Positions 5,172 through 5,793 of a stretch of 5,793 bases of DNA are shown here, piece by piece (the first letter of the stretch is position 1; every line of letters begins with the position of its first letter). The position numbers and the translations under genes were made by a program. Origin of the DNA: Pseudomonadota bacterium (lineage in GTDB: Bacteria > Pseudomonadota > Alphaproteobacteria > Micropepsales > Micropepsaceae); contig JAKAVI010000057.1 of assembly GCA_021817355.1 (NCBI GenBank), positions 1-5,793 of the forward strand. Reading direction: 5' to 3'. A model generated the notes under the pieces. It saw only the letters and a program-made list of their open reading frames with translations, was not told the DNA's origin and did no database searches.

Positions 5172-5245
5172 GCGCGCCTTAGAAGACATGTTGTGAGCAG
5201 CCTGGTGGCAGCAAAGGCGGGCTCGAGGGAAGAAAGTCGATCATC

Positions 5246-5543
5246 ATGAAAGTGCGGCGGATACTTCTGATCATCGGTCTGGTGGTTGCCAGCGGACCTC
5301 CGCTTTTGTCGAGACCAGTGGCTGCAGATCCAGCGCGCGGGGCAGGCACAGAGCTGGGGGCACGCCGGGTTCATGCTGGCAGCTCGCGCAACACCCACCG
5401 CGCGCAGCTATCACAACAAACATCGGCGGAGGCAGGACGGCCGCCAGCGTTATCGTCACTGCGCCGCGCGGGGCTGGCATCACCATAAGCGCGTCTGCCG
5501 CCATTGGGTCTGGCGCTACCGCTTGAACAAGAGACCCGCGTAA
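5246..5543 (+). pseudogene. small secreted His/Arg/Trp-rich peptide gene with apparent frameshift
   Basis: The frame from ATG 5246 gives a clear signal peptide (MKVRRILLIIGLVVASG..., cleavage likely after RPVAA). Beyond about residue 35 that frame turns into bland Ala/Ser/Arg sequence with many A-ending codons. The next frame, open from 5271 to the TAA at 5541-5543, has GC-rich third positions and a distinctive basic, aromatic and His/Cys-containing product (SYHNKHRRRQDGRQRYRHC, GWHHHKRVCRHWVWRYR). Removing one base, for example from the GGGGG run at 5356-5360, would join them into a secreted protein of about 98 residues. It could be a true mutation, a sequencing error, or two unrelated frames. 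If unshifted, the annotated product would be the 80-residue frame 5246-5488. No family is recognised. It follows the RcnB-like gene by 74 nt and may share its transcript. Confidence 0.5.
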
Positions 5544-5548
5544 TTCTC

Positions 5549-5563
5549 GCCCGGCGGTCGGGC
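5549..5563 (+). terminator. weak hairpin after the small secreted peptide gene
   Basis: GCCCG-GCGGT-CGGGC forms a 5-bp GC stem starting 6 nt after the TAA at 5541-5543. No T-run follows, so termination would be inefficient if it occurs at all. Its position, just after the stop of the shifted frame, supports that stop as the real gene end. Confidence 0.3.
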
Positions 5564-5614
5564 ATGAAAATTGGGCAGTGGAGGAATCCATGCCCCAAAA
5601 CAAGGATTTGGAAG

Positions 5615-5793
5615 ATGACGAGAACACGAACGATCTTGCTGGCGCTCGCGCTTGCAAGCACTGCTGCCCTGCCGCTTTCGATAGCAAGCGCCAGGGTCGC
5701 CAATGCGGACACTGTTGCGGAACTCAACACCGAGGCAAACCAGTCGCTACAAAGGCTCTATCGCACCCATCCCTTCGCGGAACGGCTTTCGCA
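5615..5793 (+). CDS. exported YSC84/SYLF-domain-like protein, N-terminal part
   Basis: Only the first 59 codons are present; the gene runs off the right edge. The product begins with a signal peptide (MTRTRTILLALALASTAALP, with likely cleavage at or before the ADT near residue 31). It then reads TVAELNTEANQSLQRLYRTH followed by PFAERLS. The pattern 'L...A..ALQ.LY...P.A..L' is how bacterial YSC84/SYLF lipid-binding proteins begin just after their signal peptide, so that family is likely, but the diagnostic core lies outside the window. AAGGA 8 nt before the ATG at 5615 supports the start. An upstream ATG at 5590 is in another frame and gives no signal peptide. It is probably periplasmic or membrane-associated, in line with the exported products of the two genes before it. 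Confidence 0.75.
   Translation, partial: MTRTRTILLALALASTAALPLSIASARVANADTVAELNTEANQSLQRLYRTHPFAERLS

Noticed and set aside
4143..5189. 348-codon minus-strand open frame
   Set aside because: It is fully antisense to the RcnB-like gene. The composition is a mirror of GC-rich codons, with no domain and no ribosome site.

Overview
The window reads as chromosomal DNA from an alphaproteobacterium, most likely of the Rhizobiales (Hyphomicrobiales). Four things point there: a GC-rich composition, a DUF3309-type micro-protein, a soluble HisKA_2-type histidine kinase, and a textbook EcfG (general stress sigma factor) promoter, GGAAC-N16-CGTT, which is a hallmark of that class. I could not search databases, so genus and species are not assigned.

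Layout. Bases 1-344 hold no convincing gene. From 345 to 3504 everything supported is on the minus strand. Read in the direction of transcription, the order is: a Crp/Fnr-family regulator (3504-2833); a sensor-less histidine kinase (2624-1797); an EcfG promoter whose -35 element lies inside the last kinase codons; a Tyr/Asn-rich lipoprotein (1654-1274); a 48-residue single-pass membrane peptide 15 nt downstream (1258-1112); a 53-residue DUF3309 protein (994-833); and a small helical cytosolic protein (647-345). The two membrane micro-proteins are too short for ordinary ORF calling. They are supported by start sites, Shine-Dalgarno sequences and family-like composition.

Bases 3505-4175 are a long region without a secure gene. 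It contains an AT-rich divergent promoter area with a strong interrupted dyad around TGAGTA-GAAA-TACTCA, possible gene remnants in two frames, and two further perfect dyads upstream of the next gene. From 4176 to the right edge the genes are on the plus strand and all encode exported proteins. They are an RcnB / glycine-zipper / 17-kDa-antigen-like composite protein, a small His/Arg/Trp-rich secreted peptide gene that appears frameshifted, and the 5' part of a YSC84/SYLF-like protein with a signal peptide.

Inferred theme: envelope and stress adaptation. The lipoprotein and membrane peptide are probably under EcfG control, and a HisKA_2-type kinase sits directly upstream; such kinases often feed the PhyR-NepR-EcfG cascade. 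The right-hand genes encode periplasmic or outer-envelope proteins. I see no mobile element, CRISPR array, tRNA or rRNA, and no obviously new defence or biosynthetic system. The most notable items are the EcfG promoter embedded in the kinase tail, the structured AT-rich region near 3600, and the frame switch in the secreted peptide gene.
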